Assembly: GCA_964615765.1 (NCBI GenBank) | Contig: CAZTQN010000012.1 | Span: forward strand, 1 to 64,000 | Length of the DNA stretch: 64,000 bases | DNA from: CAZTQN01 sp964615765 | GTDB lineage: Bacteria > Planctomycetota > Phycisphaerae > Phycisphaerales > UBA1924 | Direction of reading: 5' to 3' | In this document: in pieces, positions 1 to 11,510 of the stretch | Layout of the letters: the number at the start of each line of letters is the position of its first letter | Position numbering within the stretch: the stretch's first letter is position 1 | Program-made: the position numbers and the translations under genes | Notes under the pieces: model-generated | What the model was told of the DNA's origin: nothing | Database searches by the model: none | Seen by the model: the letters and a program-made list of their open reading frames with translations, nothing else

Positions 1-1212
1 GACGCGGGACCAGCCGGCGTCGGGGGACCAGCGGACGAAGTTGGTCACGGGCACGTTGTTGAAGGATCGGAAGGAACCGCCGGCGAAGATCTGACCATCG
101 GGCCACGCGAGGAGGTCGTAAGCGTTGCTCTGCGAGAGGATGGACCACTGGGCGCCGTCCCAGCGGATGGTTCCGACGAAGGCGGTCGAGTTGTTGATAC
201 GGCTGACGCTGCCGGAGGCGATGATGTCGCCGGCGGGCGTGACGGAGACCGTGCCGATCTGTGCCTGCATTCCGGAGCCGAGCCCGGTCCACTGGGTGCC
301 GTCCCACACGGTGATGCCTGATTCGATAGGCGCGGAGACGCGGTAGACATCGCCGGCGGCGATGAGTTGGCCGGACGGCGTGACGCGGAGGTCGTTGACG
401 GTGCCGCGGATCCTGGACTGCGGGGTATTGAGTGGGACCCAGGCGGAGCCGTTGAAGCGAGCGACGGGGTCGCCGAGGGTGGTGAGCGAGAAGTTGCCGG
501 CGATGACGAGCTCGCCGCTGGGGAGGACTTCGAGGGCGTTGAAGTATGCCAAGTTGGCGAGGCCGGCGGTCGTAATCGAAGACCACGTCGCGCCGTTCCA
601 CCGGGACAGGACGCGCGTGCGGTTGGGTGCGACGCCGGGGCGGTAGTTGTCGCCGATGGCGACGAGGTCGCCGTTGGGGAGCACGGCGAGATCGACGATG
701 AAGAAGTCGGCGCCGGCGCCGAGACCTTCGGCGAGCGGGGACCACGTCACGCCGTTGAATCGGGCGATGTTGTTCGCGGGCGCGCCGCCGGCGGTGGTGA
801 AGCCGCCGGCGGCGATGAGATCACCGTTGGGAAGGGCGGCGAGGGCCAAGACGGGGCCGTTGAGGCCTTCGGCGAGCGGGGACCAGGTGTCGGTGGCGGG
901 GTCCAAGAGTGCGATGTTGCGGGCGCGGACATTGCCGGCAACGGTGAAGGCGCCGGCGACGACCACGACGGGGTCGCGTGGGCCGGGGCCGTCGGGGTCC
1001 CAGCGTGTGAGGGCGGAGACGTACTCGTCGAAGAGTGTTCCGGCGGGTCCGGCGACGCCGGGGACGCCGTCGCCCGGGAGCCAGCCGGGACCGGCGCACT
1101 GGGCCGAGGCTGCGACTGGGAGTATCGCGGCGGCCGCGACGGCGAGCAAGTTGGTCGAAACGCGCAGGAGATATCTCGGGGCGAACATGAGAAGACCCTT
1201 TCGCGTGGTCAT
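1..1212 (-). CDS. Exported Kelch/delta-60-like repeat protein, C-terminus outside window
   Basis: The frame is open for 404 codons and runs off the window edge, so the C-terminus is missing. The start at 1212 gives a basic n-region (MTTRKG), a hydrophobic core and a signal peptidase site ending ASA before Q. A second in-frame ATG at 1188 is possible. The mature part has repeats of about 50 residues with the pattern LAALPNGDLIAAGGFTTAG followed by an NIARFNG and W-SPL stretch. This is the same blade pattern as in the next three genes, so a beta-propeller is likely. By analogy with those genes it probably ends in an Ig-like and a GC-dockerin domain, but that part cannot be seen. Ligand and exact function are unknown. 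Confidence 0.8.
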   Translation of the reverse strand, partial: MTTRKGLLMFAPRYLLRVSTNLLAVAAAAILPVAASAQCAGPGWLPGDGVPGVAGPAGTLFDEYVSALTRWDPDGPGPRDPVVVVAGAFTVAGNVRARNIALLDPATDTWSPLAEGLNGPVLALAALPNGDLIAAGGFTTAGGAPANNIARFNGVTWSPLAEGLGAGADFFIVDLAVLPNGDLVAIGDNYRPGVAPNRTRVLSRWNGATWSSITTAGLANLAYFNALEVLPSGELVIAGNFSLTTLGDPVARFNGSAWVPLNTPQSRIRGTVNDLRVTPSGQLIAAGDVYRVSAPIESGITVWDGTQWTGLGSGMQAQIGTVSVTPAGDIIASGSVSRINNSTAFVGTIRWDGAQWSILSQSNAYDLLAWPDGQIFAGGSFRSFNNVPVTNFVRWSPDAGWSRV

Positions 1213-1366
1213 GCGCACGGGCGCGGCGAGATGAATGACGCCGCGGCGCGGATATCGACGAAACTTGGAGGATCGCGAGCGCCCATTGCGAATGCATGTG
1301 CGCCGGTCCGATCGTGGGACGCGGTCCGATACGCAGCACTGGGCGGCCGGTTGCGGCGGGTGCGGC

Positions 1367-2968
1367 TCAGCAGCCGGCGAAGTAGGCGGTGAGGAAGTCG
1401 AAGATGTCTTGGACGGAGAGGGTGGCGTCGGCGTTGATGTCGGCGGTGGGGGTGGCGGTGAAGTAGGCCGTGATGTAGTCGAAGATGTCGAGGGGCGTGA
1501 GGGTGCCGGAGGTGTTGAAGTCGGCGGTGCAGGGAGTGATGGAGATGCGAGCAGATTGGGAGAAAACCGCGCCGCAGGCATTAAGAAAGCTGACCGTGTA
1601 GTCTCCGGAATCCGAAGGTCGAGGGTTCGCGATTTTGAGTGTCACTGTGGTGGGTGTGGTGGAATCAGCAAGCGGGCCGACGGTCGCACCGGAGACGGCT
1701 CCTCCGCCGATGCTCGCACCCCCGGGGCCATTGACGACCGGGCGGCCGTTGCGGAACCACTGGACGCGAACGCCGGAGTACCCGGCGCCCACCGTCGCGG
1801 CGAGGCGAAAGTTCTGGACGGAGGGGGCGCTCTGCGAAGCCGGGTGAGTTGTTATGGAAGGCACGCCGTTGCTGGTGAACAGCACGAGGCTGGACGCGGT
1901 GGGCTGAGAACTGGCGCTGTTCTCAACGGCGGCCGCGAGTTCACCGCTCGGCAGTGCGACGAGCGCGGAAACCGAGGCGGTGACTCCGTTTGTGAAGGGA
2001 GTCCAAGATTGGCTAGCGGGGAGCCAGCGGGCGATGTTTCTGGAAAGGACGCCGCCCGCCTGGGAGAAGGTTCCGCCGACGATGAGTTCGCCGTTGGGAA
2101 GGACGGCGAGCGTACGAGGGAATCCGGCCACTCCGGCGCCGAGAGGGAGCCACTGCGAGCCGTTCCACTGGGCGATGTTGTTGGCGGGCGTGCCGCCGAT
2201 GGCGCTAAAGGCGCCGGCGGCGATGACTTGACCGTTCGGAAGCGCGGCGAGCGCGAGCGCTGTGCCGGACACGCCCGAACCGAGAGCTGACCAGGTGCTG
2301 GTAGCCGCGTTCCAGCGGGCGATACCGCGTCCGGGGAAGTCTCGCGTCGGGGTGAACGAGCCGCCGATGACGAAGTCGCCGTTTGCAAGCGGCGCACCGG
2401 CGTAGACCCACCGAGGAATACCGGGTCCGAAGGCCGAGAAGCCGGACGTTGCGTTCCAACGGGTGATGCCGAGGGCGGGCGTGACAAAGGCGCCGGAAAT
2501 GATTGCATCGCCTGATTGCAGCGCGATGACATTGGAAACGTCGTCTCCGACGCCGTTGCCCAGCGGCTGCCACGTCGAGCCGTTCCACCGAGCGACGCGT
2601 CTGGCGGGGCGCGAGCCGGCGGTGGTGAAACTGCCGCCGACGATGAGTTCGCCGCCTGGCGTTACGGCGAGCGATTCGACCGCGCCGGAGATGCCGGTGC
2701 CAAGAGCCGACCACTCAGAGGTTGTCAGGTCGAAGGCGGCGATGTTGTTGGCGGTGAGGTCGCCAAGGGTTGAGAATCGTCCGGCGAGAATCAGTTGCGG
2801 CGCGGCGGGGCCGGGGCCGTCGCGATCGAAGAGCGTCATGGCGTTGACCTGGCCATCGGGGCCGGGATAGGTGGCGAGCACGGCGGGACCGCCGCATTGG
2901 GCGGTGGCGAATGAGGATAATGAGCACGCGACGGCGAACGCCGCGAACGCGACGGGGACAGATGTCAT
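1367..2968 (-). CDS. Exported propeller + Ig-like + GC-dockerin protein
   Basis: 533 residues. The signal peptide ends FATA before QC. Residues about 27-350 are Kelch/delta-60-like blades of the type LPNGELIVGGTFSQAGG, each followed by an IARW and W-PLG element. Residues about 365-475 form an Ig-like domain with the typical DSGDYTV ending and a Cys pair. The last 54 residues are a two-repeat dockerin-like domain starting CTADFN and ending YFAGC. A GAGG ribosome-binding motif precedes the ATG. It lies 150 bases upstream of the preceding minus-strand propeller gene. I infer a surface-attached or secreted protein, possibly for adhesion or carbohydrate contact; there are no catalytic motifs. Confidence 0.85.
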   Translation of the reverse strand: MTSVPVAFAAFAVACSLSSFATAQCGGPAVLATYPGPDGQVNAMTLFDRDGPGPAAPQLILAGRFSTLGDLTANNIAAFDLTTSEWSALGTGISGAVESLAVTPGGELIVGGSFTTAGSRPARRVARWNGSTWQPLGNGVGDDVSNVIALQSGDAIISGAFVTPALGITRWNATSGFSAFGPGIPRWVYAGAPLANGDFVIGGSFTPTRDFPGRGIARWNAATSTWSALGSGVSGTALALAALPNGQVIAAGAFSAIGGTPANNIAQWNGSQWLPLGAGVAGFPRTLAVLPNGELIVGGTFSQAGGVLSRNIARWLPASQSWTPFTNGVTASVSALVALPSGELAAAVENSASSQPTASSLVLFTSNGVPSITTHPASQSAPSVQNFRLAATVGAGYSGVRVQWFRNGRPVVNGPGGASIGGGAVSGATVGPLADSTTPTTVTLKIANPRPSDSGDYTVSFLNACGAVFSQSARISITPCTADFNTSGTLTPLDIFDYITAYFTATPTADINADATLSVQDIFDFLTAYFAGC

Positions 2969-3139
2969 GGAGACCTCACCTCAAGGTGCGTCGATGACCA
3001 GAACGGTCACCGCTGAGAGTACGCGGTGAACTGTGGCGTGGTTCCCGGAACAAGGCGCGTGCTCGAACGCACAGCGTTTAGGATCGATTAAGTGGTGTGC
3101 ATGAGGACGCGGGGTGGGAGTCGCTGTGATGTTGCGGGC

Positions 3140-5473
3140 TCAGCAGCCGGCGAAGTAGGCGGCGAGGAAATCGAAGATGTCTTGGACGGAGAGGGCAGCG
3201 TCGGCGTTGAAGTCGGCGGTGGGATTTGCGGTGAAGTAGGCGGAGAGGAAGCTGAGAATGTCTTGCGTTGTGAGGGCGGCGTCGGTGTTGAAGTCGGCGC
3301 GGCAGGTTGGGCGCGGGCAGCCCCAGCGGGCGAGGCCTGGCGCGAGGACGCCGCCGGCGGTGGTGAATAAGCCGCCGGCGATGAGGTCGCCGTTGGGCAG
3401 GACGGCGAGGGCGTAGACGAAGTCGTCGAGGCCGGCACCGAGCGGGGACCACTCGATGCCGTTCCAGCGGGCGATGTTGCGGGCGGGGACGCCGCCGGCG
3501 GTGGTGAAGTAGCCGCCGGCGATGAGGTCGCCGCTGGGGAGGACGGCGAGTGCGTTGACCACGGTTTGACCCGCGCTTCCGCTCACGCCGGCGCCGAGCG
3601 GGGACCATTGGACGCCATTCCAGCGGGCGATGGAGTTTGCGGGGGCGCCGCCGGCGGTGGTGAAGTTGCCGCCGGCGATGAGGTCGCCGTTGGGCAGAGC
3701 CAGAAGGGCTTGTACGGCGTTGTTCATGCCGGAGCCCATGGGGGACCAGGTAGTGCCGTTCCAGAGGGTGATGGCGTTGGCGGCGGCGCCGCGGAACCTG
3801 GAGAAGTCACCGCCGGCGACGACGTTGCCGTTGGGGAGGACGGCGAGGGCGAACACACGGGGGTCAGGCCCGACGATGCCGTCGGCGAGGGGCGACCACG
3901 CCGCGCCGTCCCAGTTGGCAACGCCGTTGACGCGTTGGCCGCTGACGGATAGGAAGTCGCCGCCGGCGAGGAGGTTGCCGTCGGGGCGCACGGCGAGTGC
4001 CGTTACGAAGTTCCCTCCGAGGCCGTTGGCGAGCGGCGACCATGCGGCGCCGTCCCAGCGGGCGATGCGGCTTGCTGGTGCGCCGCCGGCGGTGGTGAAG
4101 GATCCGGCGGCGATGAGGTCGCCGTCGGGGAGCGCGGCGAGGGCGTAGACGTCGGCGAGGGAAGAGCCGAGGCCTGCACCGAGCGCGGACCAGGCGGAGC
4201 CGTCCCACTGCGCAATGTTGTTGACCGCGAGCCCGGCGACGGCGTTGAAGCCGCCGCCGGCGACGAGACGGCCGTTCGGGAGCACGGCGAGGTCGAGGAT
4301 GGCACCGTTGAGCGCGCCGGCGGGACCGGCGTTGAGCGGCGACCATGTGGACCCGTCGGTGCGGGCGATGTTGCGTACGACTTGTTCGCCGGGGATATTG
4401 AAGCGGCCCCCGGCGAAGAGGTCGCCGCCGGAGAGAGCGGTCAGTGTCAAGACGGCGGCGTTGGTTCCGCTGGCAACTTCTGACCAGGTCGAACCGTCCC
4501 AGCGGGCGATGCGATTGGCCGTCGCCCCGCCGGCGGTGGTGAAGAGTCCCCCGGCGATGAGCTGACCGTTCTGGAGGACGGTCAGAGTCAAGACGTCGTC
4601 GCTGGTGAACGGTGATCCGATTCCGGAACCGAGGGGTGACCAGGTGTCGCCGTTCCAAACGGCGACGCGGTTCGCGGGCACGCCGCCGGCGGTGGTGAAG
4701 CGGCCGGCGGCGACGAGGGAGCCATCGGGGAGCACGGCGAGCGCGTAGACGACGCCGTTGGTGCCGGTGCCGAGGGACGACCACGCGGAGCCGTCCCATC
4801 GCGCGATGGTGGTGCTGACACCGTCGATGGAAGTAAAGCCGCCCGCGGCGATGAGGTCGCCCCCGGGGAGGACGGCGAGCGCGTGGACCATGGGGGGTGC
4901 TACGCCGGAACTGTTCACGGGCGTGCCCACCGTGGACCACGTTGCACCATCCCAGCGTGCGATGGCGCGGCCGGCGGCGATGAGATGGCCGCCTGGGAGG
5001 ACCTTCAGCGCACTTACGGGGAAGTCGACGCCGGAGCCGAGTGGGGACCACGCCGCGCCGTTCCAGCGGGCGATGCGGTTTGCGGGCACATCACCGGCGG
5101 TAGTGAAGTAGCCGGCGGCGACGAGCGAACCATCGGGGAGCACGGCGAGCGCGCTGACGCCGGCGTTCATGCCGGTGCCGAGCGGGGCGACCTCGCCGGT
5201 GTCCTGGTCGTACGCCGCGATGTAGTTTGCGGCGACATTGTCGGCGAAGGTGAACGAACCACCGATGACGAGTTTGGGTCGCTGCGGGCCGACGCCGTCG
5301 GGATCCCAGAGGGTTGACGCGCCGACCGATCGATTGGTACCGCGCAGGGTGGCGGTGCTGGGATCAAACGGTTGCCAAACGGGCGTGCACTGGGCCGCGG
5401 CGGGGGCGGGGAGCGCGAGGGTCGTGAGCAGGAGTGGGAGCGCGAACAGCGCGGCGGTGGCGGTGCGGAACAT
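3140..5473 (-). CDS. Large exported propeller protein with GC-dockerin
   Basis: 777 residues. The start at 5473 is chosen over an in-frame ATG 15 bases upstream because GGAGGG lies about 8 bases before 5473. The signal peptide ends APAAA before QC. About twelve delta-60/Kelch-like repeats (SLVAAGRFTTAGGVPANRVA type) fill residues 40-720; this is too many for one propeller, so two may be stacked. There is no Ig-like domain. The last 54 residues are a GC-dockerin (CRADFN to YFAGC). Signal peptide and dockerin are nearly identical to those of the next gene (5640-6959), which points to recent duplication or gene conversion. Function beyond an exported scaffold or binding protein is unknown. Confidence 0.85.
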   Translation of the reverse strand: MFRTATAALFALPLLLTTLALPAPAAAQCTPVWQPFDPSTATLRGTNRSVGASTLWDPDGVGPQRPKLVIGGSFTFADNVAANYIAAYDQDTGEVAPLGTGMNAGVSALAVLPDGSLVAAGYFTTAGDVPANRIARWNGAAWSPLGSGVDFPVSALKVLPGGHLIAAGRAIARWDGATWSTVGTPVNSSGVAPPMVHALAVLPGGDLIAAGGFTSIDGVSTTIARWDGSAWSSLGTGTNGVVYALAVLPDGSLVAAGRFTTAGGVPANRVAVWNGDTWSPLGSGIGSPFTSDDVLTLTVLQNGQLIAGGLFTTAGGATANRIARWDGSTWSEVASGTNAAVLTLTALSGGDLFAGGRFNIPGEQVVRNIARTDGSTWSPLNAGPAGALNGAILDLAVLPNGRLVAGGGFNAVAGLAVNNIAQWDGSAWSALGAGLGSSLADVYALAALPDGDLIAAGSFTTAGGAPASRIARWDGAAWSPLANGLGGNFVTALAVRPDGNLLAGGDFLSVSGQRVNGVANWDGAAWSPLADGIVGPDPRVFALAVLPNGNVVAGGDFSRFRGAAANAITLWNGTTWSPMGSGMNNAVQALLALPNGDLIAGGNFTTAGGAPANSIARWNGVQWSPLGAGVSGSAGQTVVNALAVLPSGDLIAGGYFTTAGGVPARNIARWNGIEWSPLGAGLDDFVYALAVLPNGDLIAGGLFTTAGGVLAPGLARWGCPRPTCRADFNTDAALTTQDILSFLSAYFTANPTADFNADAALSVQDIFDFLAAYFAGC

Positions 5474-5639
5474 GGCGGATCCCTCCAATGAGTCCGTGAG
5501 GAGCCACGGCGCATCGCGGCGCGGGGGTCATGAGAACATACGTGCTCGTGGCCGACATGATTCCAGAGTAATGGGATCTTTTGAACACGATCGATGTCTC
5601 CCCCCCGACTTGGCATGGCCGCGGGATCGGCTCGGCGGC

Positions 5640-6959
5640 TCAGCAGCCGGCGAAGTAGGCGGTGAGGAAGTCGAAGATGTCTTGGACGGAGAGGGCGGCG
5701 TCGGCGTTGAAATCGGCGGTGGGATTTGCGGTGAAGTAGGCGGAGAGGAAGCTGAGAATGTCTTGCGTTGTGAGGGCGGCGTCGGTGTTGAAGTCGGCGC
5801 GGCAGGCGGAGCCCGGGCAGCCCCAGCGGGCGAGGGAGGGGACGGCCACGCCGCCGGCGATTGGGAAGGCGCCGGCGGCGACGAGATCACCGCCGGGGAG
5901 TGTGGCGAGTGCGAGGACGGTTGGCCGAGCGTTCGCGGGGTCAGAGACGCCGGAGCCGAGCGGTGTCCAGGCTGCGCCGCGCCAGCGGGCGATGCGTTGG
6001 GCGCTTGTGCCGCCGGCGGTGGTGAATGAACCCCCGGCGATGAGGTCGCCGTTGGGGAGGACATGCAGGGCGCGGATGGTGGCATCTGTGCCTGAGCCGA
6101 GCGAAGACCAGGCGGAGCCGTTCCAGCGGGCGACATTGGTGATTGACGGGGCGGTGAAGGAGAGCCGAGAGCCCGCCGCGACGAGGTCGCCGGTGGGAAG
6201 CACGGCGAGCGCGAAGACGTCGCCGTTCATAGACGGCGGGAACGCGGACCAGGTGGAGCCGTCCCAGCGGGCGAGGTTGCTGGCGGGGACGCCGCCGGCG
6301 GAGGAGAACGTGCCGCCTGCGACCAAGTCGCCGTTTGGGAGGACGGCGAGTGCGTTTACGGTGCCGGAGAGACCGGAACTAAGCGCCGACCAGGTGGAGC
6401 CGTCCCAGCGGGCGATGTTTCTTGCGGGCGCGCCGTCGGCGGTTAAGAAGTTGCCGGCGGCGATTAGGTCGCCGCTGGGGAGGACGGCGAGTGCGTTGAC
6501 CGGGGCGCCCAAACCGGAGTTGAGGCTGTACCACCGGGTGCCGTCCCAACGCGCGATGTTGTTGCCGGTGCCTTCGTTGATGAGAAGAGTGAACACGCCG
6601 CCGACGACCAGGTCTCCGTTGGGAAGAGCAGTGATCGCGTTGACGATCCCGAAGATGCTGGACCCGATGGGCGACCATTGACCGGCGGCCACGTCGTACG
6701 CGGCGACGGCCCTCGCGGACGTGCTGGCGAAGTTGCTGAAGGAGCCGCCGACGACGAGCCTGGGAGATTGTGGGCCGGCGCCGTCGGGGTCCCAGAGCGT
6801 CATCGCGTTTACGGTGGTGCTTGCGACGGCCGCGCCGGTGGTGGTGGGATCAACCGGTTGCCAAACGGGCGTGCACTGGGCCGCGGCGGGGGCGGGGAGC
6901 GCGAGGGTCGTGAGCAGGAGTGGGAGCGCGAACAGCGCGGGAGCGGTGGTGCGGGGCAT
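5640..6959 (-). CDS. Exported propeller protein with GC-dockerin, paralogue of the 3140-5473 gene
   Basis: 439 residues. The start at 6959 is supported by AGGAG about 9 bases upstream and by the signal peptide directly after it; a longer open frame reaches 7097. Six to seven delta-60/Kelch-like repeats, probably one propeller, lie between the signal peptide (ending AAA before QC) and the GC-dockerin. Signal peptide, first mature residues (QCTPVWQP) and dockerin match the 3140-5473 protein almost residue for residue, while the middle repeats differ in number and sequence. It lies in a minus-strand row of four propeller genes. The 166 bases to the next gene hold no clear terminator. Confidence 0.85.
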   Translation of the reverse strand: MPRTTAPALFALPLLLTTLALPAPAAAQCTPVWQPVDPTTTGAAVASTTVNAMTLWDPDGAGPQSPRLVVGGSFSNFASTSARAVAAYDVAAGQWSPIGSSIFGIVNAITALPNGDLVVGGVFTLLINEGTGNNIARWDGTRWYSLNSGLGAPVNALAVLPSGDLIAAGNFLTADGAPARNIARWDGSTWSALSSGLSGTVNALAVLPNGDLVAGGTFSSAGGVPASNLARWDGSTWSAFPPSMNGDVFALAVLPTGDLVAAGSRLSFTAPSITNVARWNGSAWSSLGSGTDATIRALHVLPNGDLIAGGSFTTAGGTSAQRIARWRGAAWTPLGSGVSDPANARPTVLALATLPGGDLVAAGAFPIAGGVAVPSLARWGCPGSACRADFNTDAALTTQDILSFLSAYFTANPTADFNADAALSVQDIFDFLTAYFAGC

Positions 6960-7190
6960 GGTGCGGGCTCCTGTCAGAACGCTGGACACGTGGGCCGGCG
7001 CGGCCGGGCGCGTGGTCTCCAAGATCAGTACGAAGAATGCAGGAGCGACTGCCGCGGATGGCGGGATATTTCTGAGAAGCACGTCAGTGCCTATCAAACG
7101 GCGAACAGCAAAGAGGGACCACGCGCGGGGCGATTTGCGCGCGGCGTGTTTCGGTTGTTTGATGACGCGGGGAGGTGGGGCGAGTGCGGG

Positions 7191-9599
7191 TCAGCACCCG
7201 GCGAAGTAGGCGGTGAGGAAGTCGAAGATGTCCTGCACGGTGGTGCTGCCGTCCCGGTTGAAGTCGGCGTCGCGCGAGGAACGGAAAAACTGAGAAACAA
7301 ACTCCAGAACATCGGCGACCGTGACGGTGCCGGAACCGTTGACGTCGGCACGGCAAGGGCCGGTGTCGACGGTCGGGCCGTACGCGAACGCCGTCAGGCA
7401 ATCGGCGGAGGATGTGGCGAGTCGGTACGAGCCGCTGTCCTGACTGCGGAAGTTGGTGATGGTGAGTTCGAGCGTGTCGGCGCCGGAAATGATTGAGCCG
7501 TGCGGCGTGGGTCCGTTCACGACGGGCGTGCCTGTAAATCCGCGAATCCACTGGATATCGCGGGGCTGGCCGCTGGTCGCGGTGACGGAATAGGTGACGG
7601 TGGCCCCGAAGGGCACACGACGGCAGTAGGAAGAGTTTGTGGGGCAGAGGGTCCCGTTGGTGCGCGTGGTGACGGGCGAGAGCGTCAGGGGCGTGAGTGT
7701 GGAAGGCAGGCGGAAGGCGTTCAGGCCGCTGTTCCACTGCCCGGCGTACACGTACGAGCCCTGAACGGCGATGCTGTCGAAGTCGATGTGGCCAAAGTTG
7801 GGAAAGGCGGTCGAAAGGTAGGTGGGAATATTTCCTGAGTATATGGGGTTGGATGGGTCACCGACATCGATTACACCCAGGTGACCACGGTAGTTGCTAG
7901 AACCGATGATGCGTGAATCCACGAGGGCGAACGCGTCCATGTTTTGCGAAAGTCCGCCGAGCCGAATAGGAGTGGCCGGGTTGGAAACATCGAAGATCGC
8001 GAATCCCCCCGGGCCGGAGAGATACGCCCGGTCGCTTGCGACGGTCATGACGGTGGCGTTGAACGGGATCGAGCCGAGAAGTACCGGTGCGGCGGGCGTC
8101 GAGATATCAAAGATCCAGACGGCCTGGATGGGGCTGTAGTCGCCGGCCGCGACATAGGCGGTTGTTCCGACAACATCGATGGCCCGTGCTCCACCGGACA
8201 TGGACACCGTGGCCAGCTCGACCGGTTGCGCGGGGCTCGATACGTCGAGCACGCGCAGACCAGGAGTATCGGCGAGGCAGGCGATCGTGTCGGACAGCGC
8301 GACCTCCGTTGGTTGGCCTTCGAGAAAGCCGACCTGCGCGGGTGCGGACGGGTCGGCGACATCGATCACGAAAAGCCCTTGCCTCGGCGAGACCAGGAAG
8401 GCGTGGGTGCCGGACACGGCAACGCTGGTCGGTAGGACGAAGTTCCACAACTCTCCAAGAAGGGTTGGGCGACCGGGAATCGACACATCAAAGATCTGCA
8501 GGCCGAGGTCATCGCTCAGCGCGTAGAGCGTGGAACCGACGATGACTATGTCTTCGTGGCGAACTTCCCAGTTGAAGGCGTTGGATATTGTGGGGAGCAA
8601 CGGGTCGGTGGTGTTGAAGGTGTACACCACGCCATCCGCACGAATCGCGTATACCGAGGAACCGGAACTGCCGAAGGCAGTGTAGTACGGGGATTCAAGG
8701 TTTGAGTTGGCGACGATCGCGGGGGCGGAGAGATTGGCGATATCGACAAGTGCCGGCGACTTGATGTACCCATCCGGTTGCTTTCGCGCGAGGTACAACG
8801 CGCCCGGCGTGTAAGCGACGCGTGTGACCGAACCGATCCCGGTGAGCGTCGTTCGGAGCATGGGCACGCCGGCGGGGCTGATATCGACGATGTGAAGACC
8901 GCCGGCCTGATCGGCGATGAAGGCGTTGGCGGTGGTGGCGGCGACGTCGACGGCGTTGCCGGGGGTGTCGAGCGAGCCGAGCGCGGCTGGGGCGGCTGGG
9001 TTGGTGAGGTCGACCACGTGCAGCCCCGCGAGGCCGTCGGCGACGAGGACGGTCCGGGAAGAGAGGGTGACGGCGTTCGCGTCGCCGGGGGTGGGGAAGA
9101 TGGTGAGCGGCGCGCCCGTGAGGGCGTTGACGATGCGGAGGCCGCTGGTCAGATCGGCGAAGACGGCCGCGGACGTCTCGGGGCAGATGGCCACGCCGAC
9201 GCAGTTGCCCGGGCCGCTGGCGACGAGCACGGGGCTCGCGGGGGCGCTGACGTCGAAGATCGCCCAGCCGGAGTTGCCTCGGGCGACGGCGACGGTGGGG
9301 CGAACGCCGCCGGGAGCGCCGGCGCTCGCGATATCGGCGCGGGCGACGCCGACGATGTCGTCATCGGTGGTCGAAAACTCGAAGCGGCCGACTTCAATCG
9401 TCCCGCGGGAAGGCACGCGTCGGAAGACTACCAGATGCTCACCGGCGCCGGCGAAGTAGATGGGACCGCTGGGGTCTATCGCGACGGCGTTGACCGGCGA
9501 CCGCTGGCTGTAGAGCGGTTGGAGCACGCACGGGCCTTGCGCGAGAGCAGAGGGTGCGAGCGAGAACAAAAGAGCTATCCACCGCAGACCACTTCTCAT
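7191..9599 (-). CDS. Exported LVIVD-repeat protein with Ig-like domain and GC-dockerin
   Basis: 802 residues if started at 9599; an in-frame ATG at 9644 would add 15. The 9599 start puts the signal peptide (MRSGLRW..., site ALA before Q) right at the N-terminus. No strong ribosome-binding motif precedes either. Residues 30-640 have repeats such as GLHVVDLTNPAAPAALGSLD and IFDVSIPGRPTLLGEL, the LVIVD pattern of a predicted propeller. An Ig-like segment (PRDIQWIRG to SGSYRLA) follows, then a GC-dockerin (CRADVNGSG to YFAGC) whose calcium loops (DVNGSGTVTVAD, DFNRDGSTTVQD) are closer to canonical than in the neighbours. Substrate unknown. Confidence 0.82.
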   Translation of the reverse strand: MRSGLRWIALLFSLAPSALAQGPCVLQPLYSQRSPVNAVAIDPSGPIYFAGAGEHLVVFRRVPSRGTIEVGRFEFSTTDDDIVGVARADIASAGAPGGVRPTVAVARGNSGWAIFDVSAPASPVLVASGPGNCVGVAICPETSAAVFADLTSGLRIVNALTGAPLTIFPTPGDANAVTLSSRTVLVADGLAGLHVVDLTNPAAPAALGSLDTPGNAVDVAATTANAFIADQAGGLHIVDISPAGVPMLRTTLTGIGSVTRVAYTPGALYLARKQPDGYIKSPALVDIANLSAPAIVANSNLESPYYTAFGSSGSSVYAIRADGVVYTFNTTDPLLPTISNAFNWEVRHEDIVIVGSTLYALSDDLGLQIFDVSIPGRPTLLGELWNFVLPTSVAVSGTHAFLVSPRQGLFVIDVADPSAPAQVGFLEGQPTEVALSDTIACLADTPGLRVLDVSSPAQPVELATVSMSGGARAIDVVGTTAYVAAGDYSPIQAVWIFDISTPAAPVLLGSIPFNATVMTVASDRAYLSGPGGFAIFDVSNPATPIRLGGLSQNMDAFALVDSRIIGSSNYRGHLGVIDVGDPSNPIYSGNIPTYLSTAFPNFGHIDFDSIAVQGSYVYAGQWNSGLNAFRLPSTLTPLTLSPVTTRTNGTLCPTNSSYCRRVPFGATVTYSVTATSGQPRDIQWIRGFTGTPVVNGPTPHGSIISGADTLELTITNFRSQDSGSYRLATSSADCLTAFAYGPTVDTGPCRADVNGSGTVTVADVLEFVSQFFRSSRDADFNRDGSTTVQDIFDFLTAYFAGC

Positions 9600-9856
9600 C
9601 GCCGCACAAATTGACGAGGTCCCCGGCCATCGGTGTGCGTTCATCAGGCGGCTTTCAGCAAGGAAGCGAGTGAAGCGGACTTCTCAACGAGTGTACCTCA
9701 TGGATCACACCGTGGACTGCGCGACGCGAATCTTCATACGGGTGGGCCTGTTCGACGTCCACGGCCAGCCACCGACCGTGTGTCGACCATGCAACTTGGC
9801 CGGCCCGAATGACTTATGGCGATGGTTGACGGGTCGCACCGATGCCCGCCGAACGG

Positions 9857-9885
9857 AAAAAAACCGACGGGCTGGGGCCCGTCGG
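9857..9885 (-). terminator. Rho-independent terminator of atpA
   Basis: On the minus strand a perfect 9-bp stem (CCGACGGGC with GCCCGTCGG) with a 4-base loop is followed by a run of seven T. It lies about 75 bases after the atpA stop and separates atpA from the LVIVD-protein gene. Confidence 0.85.
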
Positions 9886-9918
9886 CTTGGGATGAAGGCG
9901 GTTTTGTGAGGTCGCGAG

Positions 9919-9959
9919 TTGGCGCGACTGGGGCGCGACTTGGCGCGACTTGGCGCGAC

Positions 9960-9960
<1 letters not shown>
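9919..9960. repeat. Short tandem repeat, about four 10-bp units
   Basis: The unit TTGGCGCGAC occurs three times plus one variant copy directly next to the atpA stop codon, between gene and terminator. The rest of 9600-9959 holds the terminator and no gene that I can support. Confidence 0.7.

Positions 9961-11510
<1,550 letters not shown>

Noticed and set aside
7084..7737. 217-codon minus-strand frame near the end of the LVIVD gene
   Set aside because: Wrong frame of the same strand; His/Arg-rich composition typical of a frame-shifted GC-rich gene.
1..9600. Propeller repeats read as possible DNA tandem repeats or mobile elements
   Set aside because: The words come from protein blades in open frames. 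No transposase, terminal inverted repeats or target duplications are present.
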